A stretch of DNA of 64,000 nt from Phaeosaccion multiseriatum. Its lineage: Eukaryota; Ochrophyta, other classes. The notes beneath the pieces were generated by a model. It saw only the letters and a program-made list of their open reading frames with translations, ran no database searches and was not told the DNA's origin. Every line of letters begins with the position of its first letter. Positions within the stretch are counted from its first letter, which is position 1. The stretch lies in NCBI GenBank assembly GCA_965112735.1, contig OZ218957.1:2976001-3040000 (forward strand), written 5' to 3'. Positions 34,585 through 51,100 of this stretch are shown here, piece by piece. A program made the position numbers and the translations under genes.

Positions 34585-37500
34585 TGTGCGTGCATGAGTG
34601 TGTGTGTGCGTGTGCGTGTGCGTGTGCGTGTGTGGGTGTGCGTGAGCGTGTGCGTGCGTGTGTGTGTGCGTGCGTGCGTGTGTGCGTGTGCGTGCGTGCG
34701 TGTGTGCGCGTTCAGCCATGGGTGGTCATATTGCGGGAGATCAGCGAAGGTCCTGGGGGGTCTCCACTGCCGTTTGTGATACCGTACTCTCTCACACACA
34801 CACATTCCTCCCCCCCTTCCTCTCCCCTCCCCTGTATCACCAACTTAGTCACCTGACTCAGATCTCTTCCGTAAGGCAGTCAGTGGGGGTACTTTCGACA
34901 CCTCCGTCGTCACCCACTTCGATCGTGCCCACGGGATGATGTATGCAGCTACAAGGGTCTTCTCCTTTGGATGGGGAGAAGTGGAAGACTTTGGTGATGT
35001 GGGTGACACATTTGGCGACGATTTGTTGGCCGAACCGGAGGCCTTGCTCGTCCGCGGTGTGCACTGTTCCATGTGGCCTGATGCTACCAGGGTCAGCGTT
35101 CTCTTTGCAGTGGGCATGTTCATGATTGACTGCTTCACTCTCTTTCTCGTGTTGCTGCTGTTCTTGACTCCGCTCGAGAATATGGGCAAGCGGATCCGTA
35201 TGGTACGTGGGTGCGTGCGTGGAGGGGAGGGGGGGGGAGGGGAGGGGGGGGGGAGGGGAGGGGAGGGGAGGGGAGGGGAGGGGAGGCTGTTCTTGTTCTG
35301 TTTGTCCTGTCTCGTTTTTCTCTCGCTCTCTGCCTCCCTGTCCCCTTTTTCTCTCGCTCTCTGCCTCCCTGTCCCCCTCACCCCCTCCCTCTCCTCTCTT
35401 CTCCTCTCCTCTCCTCTCCTCTCCTCTCCTCTCCTTTCCTCTCCTCTCCTCTCCTCTCCTCTCTTCTCTTCTCCTCTCCTCTCCTCTCCTCTCCTCTCCT
35501 CTCCTCTCCTCTCCTCTCCTCTCCTCTCCTCTCCTCTCCTCTCCTCTCCTCTCCTCTCCTCTCCTCTCCTCTCCTCTCCTCTCCTCTCCTCTCCTCTCCT
35601 CTCCTCTCCTCTCCTCTCCTCTCCTCTCCTCTCCCCTCCTCTCCTCTCCTCTCCTCTCCTCTCCTCTCCTCTCCTCTCCTCTCCTCTCCTCTCCTCTCCT
35701 CTCCTCTCCTCTCCTCTCCTCTCCTCTCCTCTCCTCTCCTCTCCTCTCCTCTCCTCTCCTCTCCTCTCCTCTCCTCTCCTCTCCTCTCCTCTCCTCTCCT
35801 CTCTTCTCCTCTCTTCTCCTCTCCTCTCCTCTCCTCTCCTCTCCTCCCCTCCCTCCCTCCCCTCCCCCCCTCCCTCCCTCCCTCCCCTACCAGGGCGCCA
35901 AACTCGACCCAAAGTACACAGAACGCCTCCACAAACGGCGGAAAGTTCTCGTCTATGTAATGATGATCGGCTCTCTCTCCTTCGGCCTCGCCATTGCGCA
36001 AGTGGCGTGGTCGAAGCGACACATCCAGTCGATGCTGAGTTCCCGCAGCAAGAACGATCCGGCCATCACTGCGCTTACGTACAACTTTAAACTCGACCAG
36101 ATCCGCTTGGGCTTTACCACAACGGGTCATTCCAAGGCTATGTCAGCGCTAGCTCTGGCTGCTGCTGCAGTGACGAATAGCGAAAACCCGGAGGATGAGA
36201 GTATCTACGACAACGAGGGTGAGAGTGGGAGGGAGAGGAGGGAGGGGAGGGAGAGGAGGGAGAGGAGGGAGAGGAGGGAGAGGAGGGAGAGGAGGGAGAG
36301 GAAGGAGGGGAGGGAGAGGAGGGAGGGGAGGGAGAGGAGGGAGGGGAAGGAGCGGAAGGAGGGGAAGGGAAGGGGAGGCAAGGGGAGGGAGGGAGGGAAG
36401 ATAGAGTGTACCTTGTCCTGACACTCGGATTGGTCCTGACACCCCTGCTGACAATCATAACACAGAACTTCTCGCGGACGTGGAGTCGAAGTTGGCGTTT
36501 CAGATGACGCTTCGCAAGATCGAAATGGCCGTGTTTTTGGACGTCAATGCGAGGGTCCTCGCCTGGGGCAATCACACCACAGCGTAAGTGTCTTACGTAT
36601 GTCTTACGTATGTCTTGTGTATGAGTCTTCGTGAGTGCCTTATGTGCCGTTTGTGTTTCGTACGCGTCACGGGGATCCTTGTGCATCATCCTGTCTCTGC
36701 TTCTCTGCCCTTCTCTCCCCATGACGCTCTCTCTAATCCTCTCCCTCTCTCTATCTTCCTCTCTCTCTCCCTCCCTCCCTCCCTCCCTCCCTCCCCTCCC
36801 TCCCTCCCTCCCTCCCTCCCTCCCTCCCCTCCCCCAGGGAAATCCAAGGCACCTCCTACGACCCTCTGGCAGTGGTATCCACCGTCGTCAACACGAACGC
36901 CGCTTGTACCCGAAGTGGCGTCCTCCACCACACCGACGTCGACCCGTCCATCATACCCCACTTCCACCCCTTCTCGGAACCCCTCAACACCGATCTCGAT
37001 CCTTCCACCCTCAACATTGACCCAGACACACACCCCTACTTCCTGGCCCGTGTGGTGGGTATCCCTGTTTACGGAGAGGGGAATGAAGGCGCCAAACAAC
37101 CCGATGCGGTGCTCTTGGCCATGGACATGGTCGACGGAAAGACCGCCATTCCAGAGCGAAGCAACCTCATGCTGGGGCGTGGCTATAGCGCTGTGTACAC
37201 TTACAATGAGGACGATGCGACTCAGCCCAAGTACATTCTCAGCTCCGGAGCGCTCATGGAGGATGGTGTCAATATTGCGGTGAGTTTCCAGTGTGAGGTT
37301 GAGGTTGACTTGAAGTTTGAAAGGTTGCATTGAAGTTTCGTGTGTACGCGCGCGTATGAAGGAGAGCGCCGCCTCCGCGCTTGCCTTCCGTGGTGATGGG
37401 CACTGCTCTCCTTCTTTGCTTGCCTGCTCGTGCCCTTTCCCCTCAACTTCGTTGTCCCTCCGTACCTGAGCTGATGCCGATGCCTCCTCTCCTATTTGTA

Positions 37501-38040
37501 CCTCCCCCCCTCCCCCCTGCTCCTCCTCCTCCCCCTCCTCTTCCCCCTCCCCCTCCCCTTCCCCCTCCCCCTCCCTACCATCTCCTCTCTAATACGAGAA
37601 AGATTGACTACCCCTACGGAGGTGAGAAAGACCTTGAAAAACTGTTTGGGGGACTTCAAGAGAGCCCCTCCATGACGACTTTCGAACGTGTTCGTATCGG
37701 TGGAGAGGAAGCTTTCGCCGCAGGCCGTTGCATACCCCAGGACTATGTGCAGGTCGGTTGGTTTCTTCCATTTGGGTTTGTTCAGATCCGATACGATCGA
37801 ATCCATATCGGTTCATGGGTGTTTGAAGGTCACGTAAACTGAAACATGAAAGCTGATGGATAGCGTCGAGAAGTTGAGTCCAAGTCAGGGCACGGTTGGA
37901 TCCTCCTGAGTCTTCAGACGCTGCTCCATTAGAGCAAGCACAGAAGCTTCGATACCGACTCCAAGTATGGGTGTTCGGTGTTGATGAGGTCCTCAACTGA
38001 CTGACTGACTGACTGACTGACTGACTGACTGACTGACTGC

Positions 38041-38077
<37 letters not shown>

Positions 38078-39716
38078 TGACTGACTCACTGACTGACTGA
38101 CTGACCGACTCACTGACTGACTGACTGACTCACTGACTGCCTGACTGCCTGACTGACTGACTGACTGACTGACTGACTGCCTGACTGACTCACTGATTCA
38201 CTGACTGACTGACTGATTCACTGACTGACTGACTGACCGACTGACTGACTGACTGCCTGACTGACTCACTGACTGACTGACTGACTGACTGACTGCCTGA
38301 CTGACTGACTGACTGACTGACTGACTGACTGACTGCCTGACTGACTGACTGCCTGACTGACTGACTGACTGACTGCCTGACTGACCGACTGACTGACTGA
38401 CTGACTGACTGACTGACTGACTGACTGCTGACTGACTGACTGACTGCTCTCTCTCTATACTGTTTCGTGCTGTGCCTTGCTGTGTACAGGGGCTGGGTGA
38501 CGCAGGAAAAATCTATGACACTCGAACCCAAGGGTGTCCTGCCTTCATAATCCAGGCCATGCCGTACTCGAATGTTAGCCACGAGGTGAGAGCGAACAGA
38601 TTGGTGGGATCATGGGAAGAATCAGAGGAGAGGGAGAGGGATGGAGGGAGGGAGGGAGGGAGAGGGGGAGAGAGAGAGAGAAAGAAAGAACGAGCGAGAA
38701 GAGAGAGAGTTTCTTTCCTTGACCCCGCACCCCGCCCCCCTCCCCCCCCCCCCTCCCCCCCTCCCCTCCGTCCCTTCCTCCTTTTGTCCCTTCTCCCCCC
38801 TCCCCTCCCCCCTCCTCCCTCTCTTGTGTGTCCTTCGCTCCCTTCGCCCATCCAAAACACACACCAAAACCGCACCATGGACAGATGAATCTCATATTTC
38901 TTTGGGAGATGATTGGACTCGTGGCCCATTTCTTCAAACTATTATGTATATGCGGGCTCTGCTACCTCACCTTTTTGCCGTTTCAGAAGATTGTGGGTAA
39001 GAGTAACAGCAGCGTCTCCGGCCGCAGCGTTGGTGCCAGCCCCTCCATGACGACAGGACTGGGAGACAGCAACTCGCGGTACAGCTGGGTGAAGAACACT
39101 TTCCGTCGGGGCAGGGGAGGCAGGGGCGAGGTGTCGGCAAAAAACTTATTCAAAGGTGAGAGTATGTAGGGCAGGGTGGGTGAGTGGATGGATGGATGGG
39201 TGGGTGGGTGGTTAGGTGGATGGTTAGGTGGGTAGGTGGGTGGGTGGGTGGGTGGGATGTGGGTGTGTGGGTGGGTAGGTGGGTGGGTGAGTGGGTGGGT
39301 AGGTGGGTGGGTAGGTGGGTGGGTAGGTGGGTGGGTAGGTGGATGGGTAGGTGGGTGGGTTGGTCGGTCGGTCGGTCGGTCAGTCAGTGAAGAGCCGTCT
39401 TCTCGTATCCCTAACCCTAATCACCCCCTCCCTCCACACCTCTTCACGACCACGCCACCACCACCACCACCACCACCACCCCGCCGCTCCCCACCGCTGC
39501 TACCGCCGCTGCTGTATCGCCAACTTCTTGGCTCTCTCTGCCCGTCAAACAACATCAGGAGGCTCCCAAAAGCGTATCCTTCCCGTCAGTGTGGGACCCC
39601 CCGTCGCCCAGGCCAGCCCCCCCCCCCTCCTCCCCCCCCTCTCCCCCCCCCTCGCCATCGGCACCTCACCAGGGGCTGGGGCGAAAACAGCAGAAGGGGC
39701 GGTAACCTCCTCGTAG
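30769..39716 (+). CDS. Four-TM protein with two tandem Cache-like extracytoplasmic modules
   Basis: Seventeen exons: 30769-31069, 31246-31371, 31582-32107, 32408-32558, 32905-33072, 33201-33308, 33700-33839, 34094-34281, 34444-34553, 34849-35202, 35894-36218, 36466-36583, 36838-37279, 37603-37752, 38490-38585, 38885-39155, 39559-39716 (1,243 aa). A 317-residue Ser/Arg-rich cytosolic N-terminus leads to TM1 ([19 protein letters not shown], ~323-345), a ~340-residue outside domain, TM2 (~688-712), a short basic loop (KRIRM...LHKRRK), TM3 ([20 protein letters not shown], ~742-763), a second ~340-residue outside domain, TM4 (~1104-1133) and a Pro-rich tail. Both outside domains start with a long helix after the TM and contain sensor-like segments ([49 protein letters not shown]), as in double-Cache ligand sensors. 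No kinase, cyclase or other output domain is present. Exons 1 and 2 are partly duplicated. The Cache call is from layout and weak motif likeness. Confidence 0.72.
33959..34040 (+). repeat. CA dinucleotide array before a splice acceptor
   Basis: About 40 CA units, continuing as interrupted CA repeat to the acceptor of the exon starting at 34094. Confidence 0.95.
35390..35850 (+). repeat. CTCCT pentanucleotide array
   Basis: About 460 bases of TCTCC/CTCCT repeat in the intron 35203-35893 of the four-TM gene. The donor side of the same intron (35221-35290) carries GGGGA repeats, the complementary pattern. Confidence 0.95.
36219..36400 (+). repeat. GGGAGAGGA purine array after a splice donor
   Basis: Imperfect 9-bp purine repeat starting at the donor of the exon ending at 36218 of the four-TM gene, with scattered GGAAGG variants at its 3' end. 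Confidence 0.85.
37997..38449 (+). repeat. ACTG tetranucleotide array
   Basis: About 450 bases of GACT/ACTG repeat in intron 37753-38489 of the four-TM gene, ending 40 bases before the acceptor. Scattered CCTG, ACCG and CTCA variants break it up. Confidence 0.95.
39184..39400 (+). repeat. GGTG/GGTA array after a splice donor
   Basis: Repeats of GGTGGGTAGGTG follow the donor of the exon ending at 39155 of the four-TM gene. A TCGG run and a telomere-like CCTAACCCTAATC stretch (near 39411) follow. Confidence 0.85.
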
Positions 39717-40188
39717 TTCAGGGGCTGTGGATATATATACACAAAACATAGGAATCAACCTAAGAACTAGAGTGCTTCCCGCCCTGGATGGATGGGTGGG
39801 TGGATGGTGCGTGGGAAAGGGATTTAAAAAAAAAGGTACATATTAGTACTTCGTAAAACATAAAAAACAAGAAAAGGAAAACCCCACAACCCGACGTGCG
39901 GACCTTCTCACTCCATGTGGGTGCGTGCGCGCATCCATCGGCCACTCGATGCCCCTCCTCCCTCACAACTCTGATGAGTGCCCCCCCCCCCCCCCCTCCG
40001 TTTAGGCCGTCGCCAGGCTCCCTTCCCAACGCCCTGACAGTAACATCTTACGGCAGGCGAGAGGCACGCCTTTCATCCGCCCCTTTCACCCCTTCTCAGA
40101 CGTCACATCCTGAAGCACCTCTTGGGCCTCATTGGGCCTCATTGGGCCTCATTGGGTCTGATGGGGCCTGCTTGGGCCTAATTGGGCC
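39717..40188. other. Convergent spacer with short GGGCCTCATT direct repeats
   Basis: Spacer between the stop codons of the four-TM gene and the phosphatase gene. At 40124-40196 the 10-mer GGGCCTCATT (with variants GGGTCTGATG and GGGCCTAATT) is repeated about seven times. A/T-rich sequence lies at 39820-39880. No gene is supported. Confidence 0.6.
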
Positions 40189-41637
40189 TCATGGGGGCAG
40201 CGTGTTCAGAAAGTCCACCATGTGAGGCGCCAGCTGCTTGCGGCTCTTTTGCACATTGCCCTGTTGGTAGTACAGAAAGTATTCCTTCCTTCCTCCTCCT
40301 CCTCCTGCTGCTGCTGCTGACCCCCCCTCCTCCCTCCGCTGTGGCAGCTCCACAGCCCCCTCCAACACCAGCCCCACCCCCTCCTCCTCCCCCCTCCCCC
40401 CCCCTACTCTTACGAGACGCAAGTAGCTACAAGGCCCCTCCGGATCCGCAAGATACACCTCCAACTTACGCAACATACGGGCATTTCCACCAAGCACAAT
40501 CAACTCTCTCTTGGGCTCGGGCACCAGGCAGAAAGTCTGAATCATAAACAGGTCAATGTCATCGTGGTCTTCTCGCCACTGCTTCACAGCCTCGATCAGG
40601 CCCTTCTTCTCAACCATCTCCCGGGCGGGGCACAGTACCACGCTAATGCCCAGAGTGAGCGTCTTCTTCAGACTCGTGCTCCTGCTCTCGCTATTACTCT
40701 CGCGCCCACTGCTCTCACTCTTCTTCCCTTGCTGCTGCTGCTGCTGCTGCTGTTGCTGTATCACCACCTCTTGCACTTGCTGTTGCGCTGGTGTGTCGCT
40801 GTGGAAGAGCTTAAAGTCATATTTGAGACAGTCGCTTGGTTGCAGTGCAGACCAGAAGGAAGGGCTGAACTTGGCCTGCGAGAGCTTCTCAAACAAAGTA
40901 TCTGCCTGTGTATCGCGGGAGGGGAGGGAGGGAAGGAGAGAGAGAGAGAAGAGATAGGCGGGGGGGAGAATGAGAGAGGGAGAGAGACGGGGGGGGGGGG
41001 GAGAAGGCAGGGGCTGGGGCAGATAGACGAGAGAGGAGAGGAGAGAGAAGGAAGCGCAGGAGTGGGACGTCCACCCCTGGGGCAATCAATGAATACATAG
41101 ACATACGTAATCTTACCTTGACTCCGGGCAAGCGTGCCAAGAGAGCGTCTCGGGCGGCAATGTCTCTGCTTGTGGTCCTGCCCGCCGCGGGGCTGAAGCC
41201 TACGGTATCGATGCTCATGACGCCCAGCAGGAGCAGGCACACGTCCCGAGTGAGGAGGAGAGAGCACGAAGGAGAGGAAGGGGAAGAGGAAGAAGCACTC
41301 TCTGCTGCCAGGAAGCGCTCAGCCACCTTTGATGTCATGTCATGTGAGGTGAAATGGAGAAGGAAGAGAGAGGAGAGAGAGAGAGAGAGACTCTTGTTCG
41401 GTGAAATACACTCTGATGTAGGAACGGTCCATGATTCTAATAGACATGTAGGGTGGACACACCGCAAGGGTTGTGGGGTAGTGCACGCAGTGTACACATA
41501 CGTATGTCATCCGTAGTATTTCGCGTTGCTTCATTGGGCTTTACTCTTATCGTTTGCGGGTGGGTAAGCCAATGACCTAGAAACATATACACACGTATAC
41601 ACACACACTCACGCACACACCCCAACCCCCTAAACAA

Positions 41638-41687
<50 letters not shown>

Positions 41688-42684
41688 AGTGCTTGGTACT
41701 TGCCTGAGTGCAGCATGACCCCACCAAGGGCACGTTCTCCTCATCGCTGAAGGCAATGTCCCGCCACGCCCCCCCCACCTCTGGCCTGTGCTTGCCGAGG
41801 TCCTTGTGGTGGTCGACAATCTCCACCACGGGGATGGAACAGCTCGGGCCAGCCCCATTGCCACCAGCATCAGCACCGGCATCGGCATCGGCATGACAGT
41901 CGAGATGATGAGTGCTCTTGTCCACTACCGCCGCATTGTGGTCGGTGAGAATGAGCTTGACCCCCCCCCCATGGCCGGACCCGGCCCCACTGCTGCCGTC
42001 GTCACCATGGCTGCTTTCTGCTTGTGCTGCGTCGTCATCACTACCAGCTACAAGAAGCATGGACTGGTGCAAGGCGTTAAGGTCGAGTTCGTCGGAGAAA
42101 AGCAAGTCAGCCGGGTCGAGAGCCGCCATCTCGAACAACAAGAGGGTCTCTCTCCGGAGGGCGAAGTCTGCGCGAGGAATGGGCATGATGGGCGTGTATA
42201 GCACTCTTCTTGTACTCGCCCCTGCCCTCTCTCCTCCTCCTCCCCCCTCTTCTCCCAGCTTCTGCTGATCCAGCTGCTGCTGCTGCTGCTTGAGGTAAGC
42301 CAGCAGCATGGAGCTGATCATAGTGTCCGCATCCCCAGCTTCATTGCCGCGGACGGCATACACAGCTGTCCTCCTCCGTGAGGGAACAGCAGTCCCCCCC
42401 CTCTTCGCTGCTGCAGCTGTCTCCGACTCGAGATTCAGAATGTCTCTCCTCACACCCTTGAGATAGGAGGGGAGCCCAGACTGACCAGATGTCTCCTCCA
42501 TGGCCGATCCTGCTGCCAAGGCAGAGGCGACTAGGCCCCTCTTCGGGCCACACCGGCTGCTATTCGTGAAGATCCTCACACTGTTGCTGCAAGCAGTGCT
42601 ACTGCTTAGGAGCAAAGCGGACAGGGCACGCGGCCGGGAGAGAGAGAAGATGGAGAGAAACACAGCAGGCAAGATGCCATTCAT
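40189..42684 (-). CDS. DHH/DHHA2 exopolyphosphatase (PPX1/prune family)
   Basis: Three exons in gene order: 42684-41704, 41326-41117, 40905-40189 (635 aa). The DHH-domain motifs are present: GNEAGDADTMISS near residues 113-125 (metal-binding DxD), LTDHN, and EIVDHHKD (DHH). The C-terminal exon has the DHHA2 domain (VLCPAREMVEKKGLIEAVKQ, WREDHDDIDLFMIQTF). These metal-dependent enzymes cleave terminal phosphate from short polyphosphate or nucleoside tetraphosphates. The first 35 residues are hydrophobic and Ser/Arg-rich, a possible organelle signal. The first intron uses a GC donor (CAG|GCAAGT): only this join restores the family block VGSCCTQVAERFL. Acid/Gly/Gln-rich insertions explain why it is longer than yeast PPX1. 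It converges with the four-TM gene and is divergent from LCMT1. Confidence 0.88.
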
Positions 42685-42909
42685 TAAGAGAAGAGCAAGT
42701 GGCCGTCCTCAAGGAAGCGTCATCAAGGGCATAGAAGGAGGGGAGAAGGGCGAAGGGAGCGAAGGGCCGAGCCGCCACTCCACCCGGACAGTATACGTCG
42801 TTGCCAAGGCTAAGTAGGATTCCAACACGCCTACTTGAACCGACCTACCACTCACTTCGTACTTCGCCTCTTTTGCTCTTTTGTGTCATCCCTCCCCAAC
42901 CGGGGTCAG
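42685..42909. promoter_or_regulatory. Divergent spacer between phosphatase and methyltransferase genes
   Basis: A 225-bp region between two outward-facing start codons, so both promoters must lie within it or overlap the first exons. Purine-rich with no recognisable box. Confidence 0.4.
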
Positions 42910-47565
<4,656 letters not shown>

Positions 47566-47573
<8 letters not shown>

Positions 47574-47643
47574 CGGCTGAGTATAGCGGCTGAGCATAGC
47601 GGCTGAGTATAGCGGCTGAGTATAGCGGCTGAGCATAGTGGCT
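47566..47643 (+). repeat. 13-bp minisatellite spanning the LCMT1 stop codon
   Basis: Six contiguous 13-bp units (GAGCATAGCGGCT, with C/T and C/T variants). The first unit contains the TAG stop of LCMT1 (47571-47573). The remaining spacer to 48127 is GA-rich (47660-47765) and then AT-richer, with no supported gene. Confidence 0.9.
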
Positions 47644-48127
47644 CGCGTTGGTGGGCAGTCGGTGGGGAGAGAGGGGAGAGAGAGAGAGAGGAGAGGGAGG
47701 GAGAGGGAGAGGGAGAGCGTGGGAGAGAGAGAGACAAGAGAGAGAGGGAGGGGGGGGGGAGGAGAGCACCGCTAGGACCTTTATCAATTTCGAACTCATA
47801 AATCTTCGATATAGATCCTCTGAGTTCGATATTTGGTCCTGGTCAACAAGTTGAAAACTGAAAACTGAATCTGCACATGGGGTCGGTTCTCTTCTTTCTT
47901 CTCCAGGTACAATGTACAACTGACTTTATTGAAACTCTAATTACACGCAACCGTTGGGGTTGCCTTTCTCATAGGCCAATGGAAAGCGTTCAGCCGAGTC
48001 GCAACCAATCAATCGGAGAAGAGAGAGTCAGGGCGTGTCAAAAGGATATCGATATACTTCTATTTTCGATCTTGTAGTGCATGCACTCGAGGGAGGCATA
48101 AACTCATACTCAAACCGAAGGGCAGGG

Positions 48128-51100
48128 TCAGTTCAGGTCGGAGTGTGTCCCTGCTTTGTTCAGTCCTGCTCCTGCTCCCCCTCCCCCTCCCCCACCACCT
48201 CCACCTCCTCCTGCTCCTGCTGCTCCTCCTCCTCCTCCTGCTCCTCCTCCTCCTCCCCCTGCTGCTGCTGCTCCTCCTCCGTTGCCAGTCATGTGGGAGA
48301 TTGAGTCCATTTTCATGGTCAAGCTCACCTGTTGGTACCATTGTCGTCACCAATTGTTGGGAGGGAGTTGGAGGAAGGAGGTCACAAAGGGAGAGGAACG
48401 ACAGCGGAGTGGAGAGAGAAAGAGAAAGAAAGAAAGGAAAATGGAAAAGCAATCGATTCGTCTGCTGCTGAGTGAGTGAGTGAGTGAGTGAGTGAGTGAG
48501 TGAGTGAGAGAGGGAGTGAGTGAGTGAGTGAGTGAGTGGGTGAGTGAGTGAGTGAGTGAGTGAGTGAGTGGGTGAGTGAGAGAGGGAGTGAGTGGGTGAG
48601 TGAGTGAGTGAGTGAGTGATTAAGTGATTAAGTGATTAAGTGAGTGAGTGAGCGAGTTGGTGAGTGAGTGAGTGAGTGAGTGATTAAGTGAGTGAGTGAG
48701 TGAGTTGGTGAGTGAGTGAGTGAGTAAGTGAGTGAGTGAGTGAGTGAGTGAGTGAGTGAGTGGCTCAATATATATATATATGATGACTTGATAGGAATGA
48801 AATTCAACAAAGTACTTTACTTCATATACGTAGTACTAAGTACTCATAAAAGAAGTAATAGAAGTAATATATAACGAAATGTAACAATGTCACGTCACGA
48901 ACGCTTACCTTTTGAATATCGACAGGTTTGCTGGAGTCTCCCTCTCTGTCCTCCACAATGCTCTCCACCAAGTCACTGGAGGGAGGGATGGGGGTGCGAA
49001 GAGAAGCCAACCGGGCTCCAGTCACCTCATCAAGCTTGGGTGGGTTGGGGGAGAGTACGCTAGCGAGAGGGTTTCCGTTGGTGGCGGCATTGTGCACCTG
49101 TTGGTGATACGGGGAGGGAAGGGAGGGGGGAGGGAGGGAGGGAGAAAGGGATGTGAGAAGAGTGGAGGGTAGGACAGAGGAAGCGAGAGAGCAAGAGAGG
49201 GAGATGTGGAGAGAGGAACGCACACAATCCCACCCACTCACCGACCCACCCACCCACCCTCTCACCCATCCACCCACCCACCCACCCATCCATCCACCCA
49301 CCCACCCACCCACCCACCCATCCACTCACCCACCCACTCACCCACCCACCCACTCACCCACCCACCCCCCATTGACTTCTGTACCTGCACGATGTGCTCA
49401 ATCTGCTGCTCGATAAGGCCTAGTAGGATCATGATGTTTCGCTCTGTGACTCCCATGGTCACGAGCTGCCGGTGGACGGCTTCGTTGTCGTGCCCCACCT
49501 TAGGTTGGGAGGGAGGTGAGACAGTTGTGGTAGGTAGGTTGATCGAAGGAAAAGGTTAAACTGAAACTGAAACTGAAACTGAAATTGAAACTGAAACGCA
49601 CCTTCTGGAAGATGCTAGTGATTGAGTCCTCCACGCTGGCGATGAGCTGGACGTCCTGTGGGGCGAAGAGGAGCCGCAGCAGTTGGTGAGCCAGAGGACT
49701 TGGGGTGACACAGCAGTTGACGATAGCCGTAGCTCACTCCCTTACTCACTCACTCACTCCCTCCCTCCTTCCCTCCCCCCCCCCTCCACAACCCAACCGC
49801 AAGTACTGGTCTCACATCTCACTCCGCACTGCCATTCGGTTGGATATCTAACGAACTGAAACTGAAACTGAAACTGAAACTGAACATTCCTCACTCACCC
49901 TCTGATACTGTGCATCGTGCTGCTCTGCCGTGGCCCTTGACCTCTGAATCTGCTCCTGCAGGCTCGCCTTGACGCGCTGCTGGTCGGAGCGCCGGCTCAC
50001 ATGACTGAGTTCATCGATCTGTAGAAGCATATAGGCACACCGTAGGGCCGTTGCCGTACGCGAAATGGTAAGGGGAGGGGGCAGGGGGTGGCAATTAGGA
50101 GAGAAGGGAGGTGGGGCGACAGATGTGAATCAGCGGATTACCACACAGGACACAACATGGTGCGGCCTCAGTAATGCCTACTGTTGTGTGTGTGTGTGTG
50201 TGTGTGCGCACGCGTATGTGTGTGTGTGCGTGTGCGTGCGCATGTATGTACGTGTGTGTGTGTGTGTGCGTATGCATGTATATGTGTGTGTGTGGATGCG
50301 TATATTATACGTGTAAATAAGTGTGAGCATTAGTGTTATGTCAGCGTACCTGGTGGTTGATGCGCCCCTTCTCTCCCTCGAGCTCCTCAAGCTCCTTGTT
50401 GAGCTCGTTGATGAGGCGGAATAGTGCGTAGTTCTCCTCCTCGGCCTCAAGCATCACGGGCACGAAGTCCTCAAAGCTCTGCTCGGGGAGGGAGGGAGGG
50501 AGTGAGGGAGGGAGGGAGGGAGGGAGGGAGTGAGGGAGGGAGTGAGGGAGGGAGTGAGGGAGAAAACGACAAAGGGATATAAGAAGAGTCGAGGGTGGGA
50601 GAGAAAAAGAGATAAAGGAAGAGAGACATGTCGAAAGAAGGAAGAGACAGAGACATTTACAGAAAGAGGGACACACACGAACACTCTCCCCCCCCCCCTC
50701 CAACCCCCTCTCACACACCCTCACATGCACGCACCTGCAGTCCCGTTGCCTCCGTGATGGTGTCAAGCATGGCGCTTAAATGTCCTGCCCTCGCGGCCTT
50801 GCTCTGCAGATCGTTCTTCTTCTTGAGAATGACCCAATATGCCATGGAGCTCTGCTGCCTCAGTCGCTGTGCGTAGGACTTACCCTGCAGTGACATGCCC
50901 TGCTCCTCCTTCTCCTCGTTGCTCAGCGAGGAGCTGTCCAGCCCACCACCCTTCCTCCCCCCCCCTGCCCCTCCTCCCTCTCCGCCTCCTGATCCTCCTG
51001 GTCCTCCGGCCATGAGGCTTGAGGTGTCTAGGTTGGGATGTAGTGTCTTTTGGCGAATGAGCTCGGCTATGCGCTCCTGAGCGTTGTGTGTGTCGATGTC

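Noticed and set aside
34845-35912. 355-aa - strand ORF of RGEER repeats and + strand SSPLL repeats
   Set aside because: They are translations of the CTCCT pentanucleotide array in an intron of the four-TM gene.
39405-39430. CCCTAACCCTAATC as an interstitial telomere
   Set aside because: Only two imperfect units; too short to support telomeric origin.
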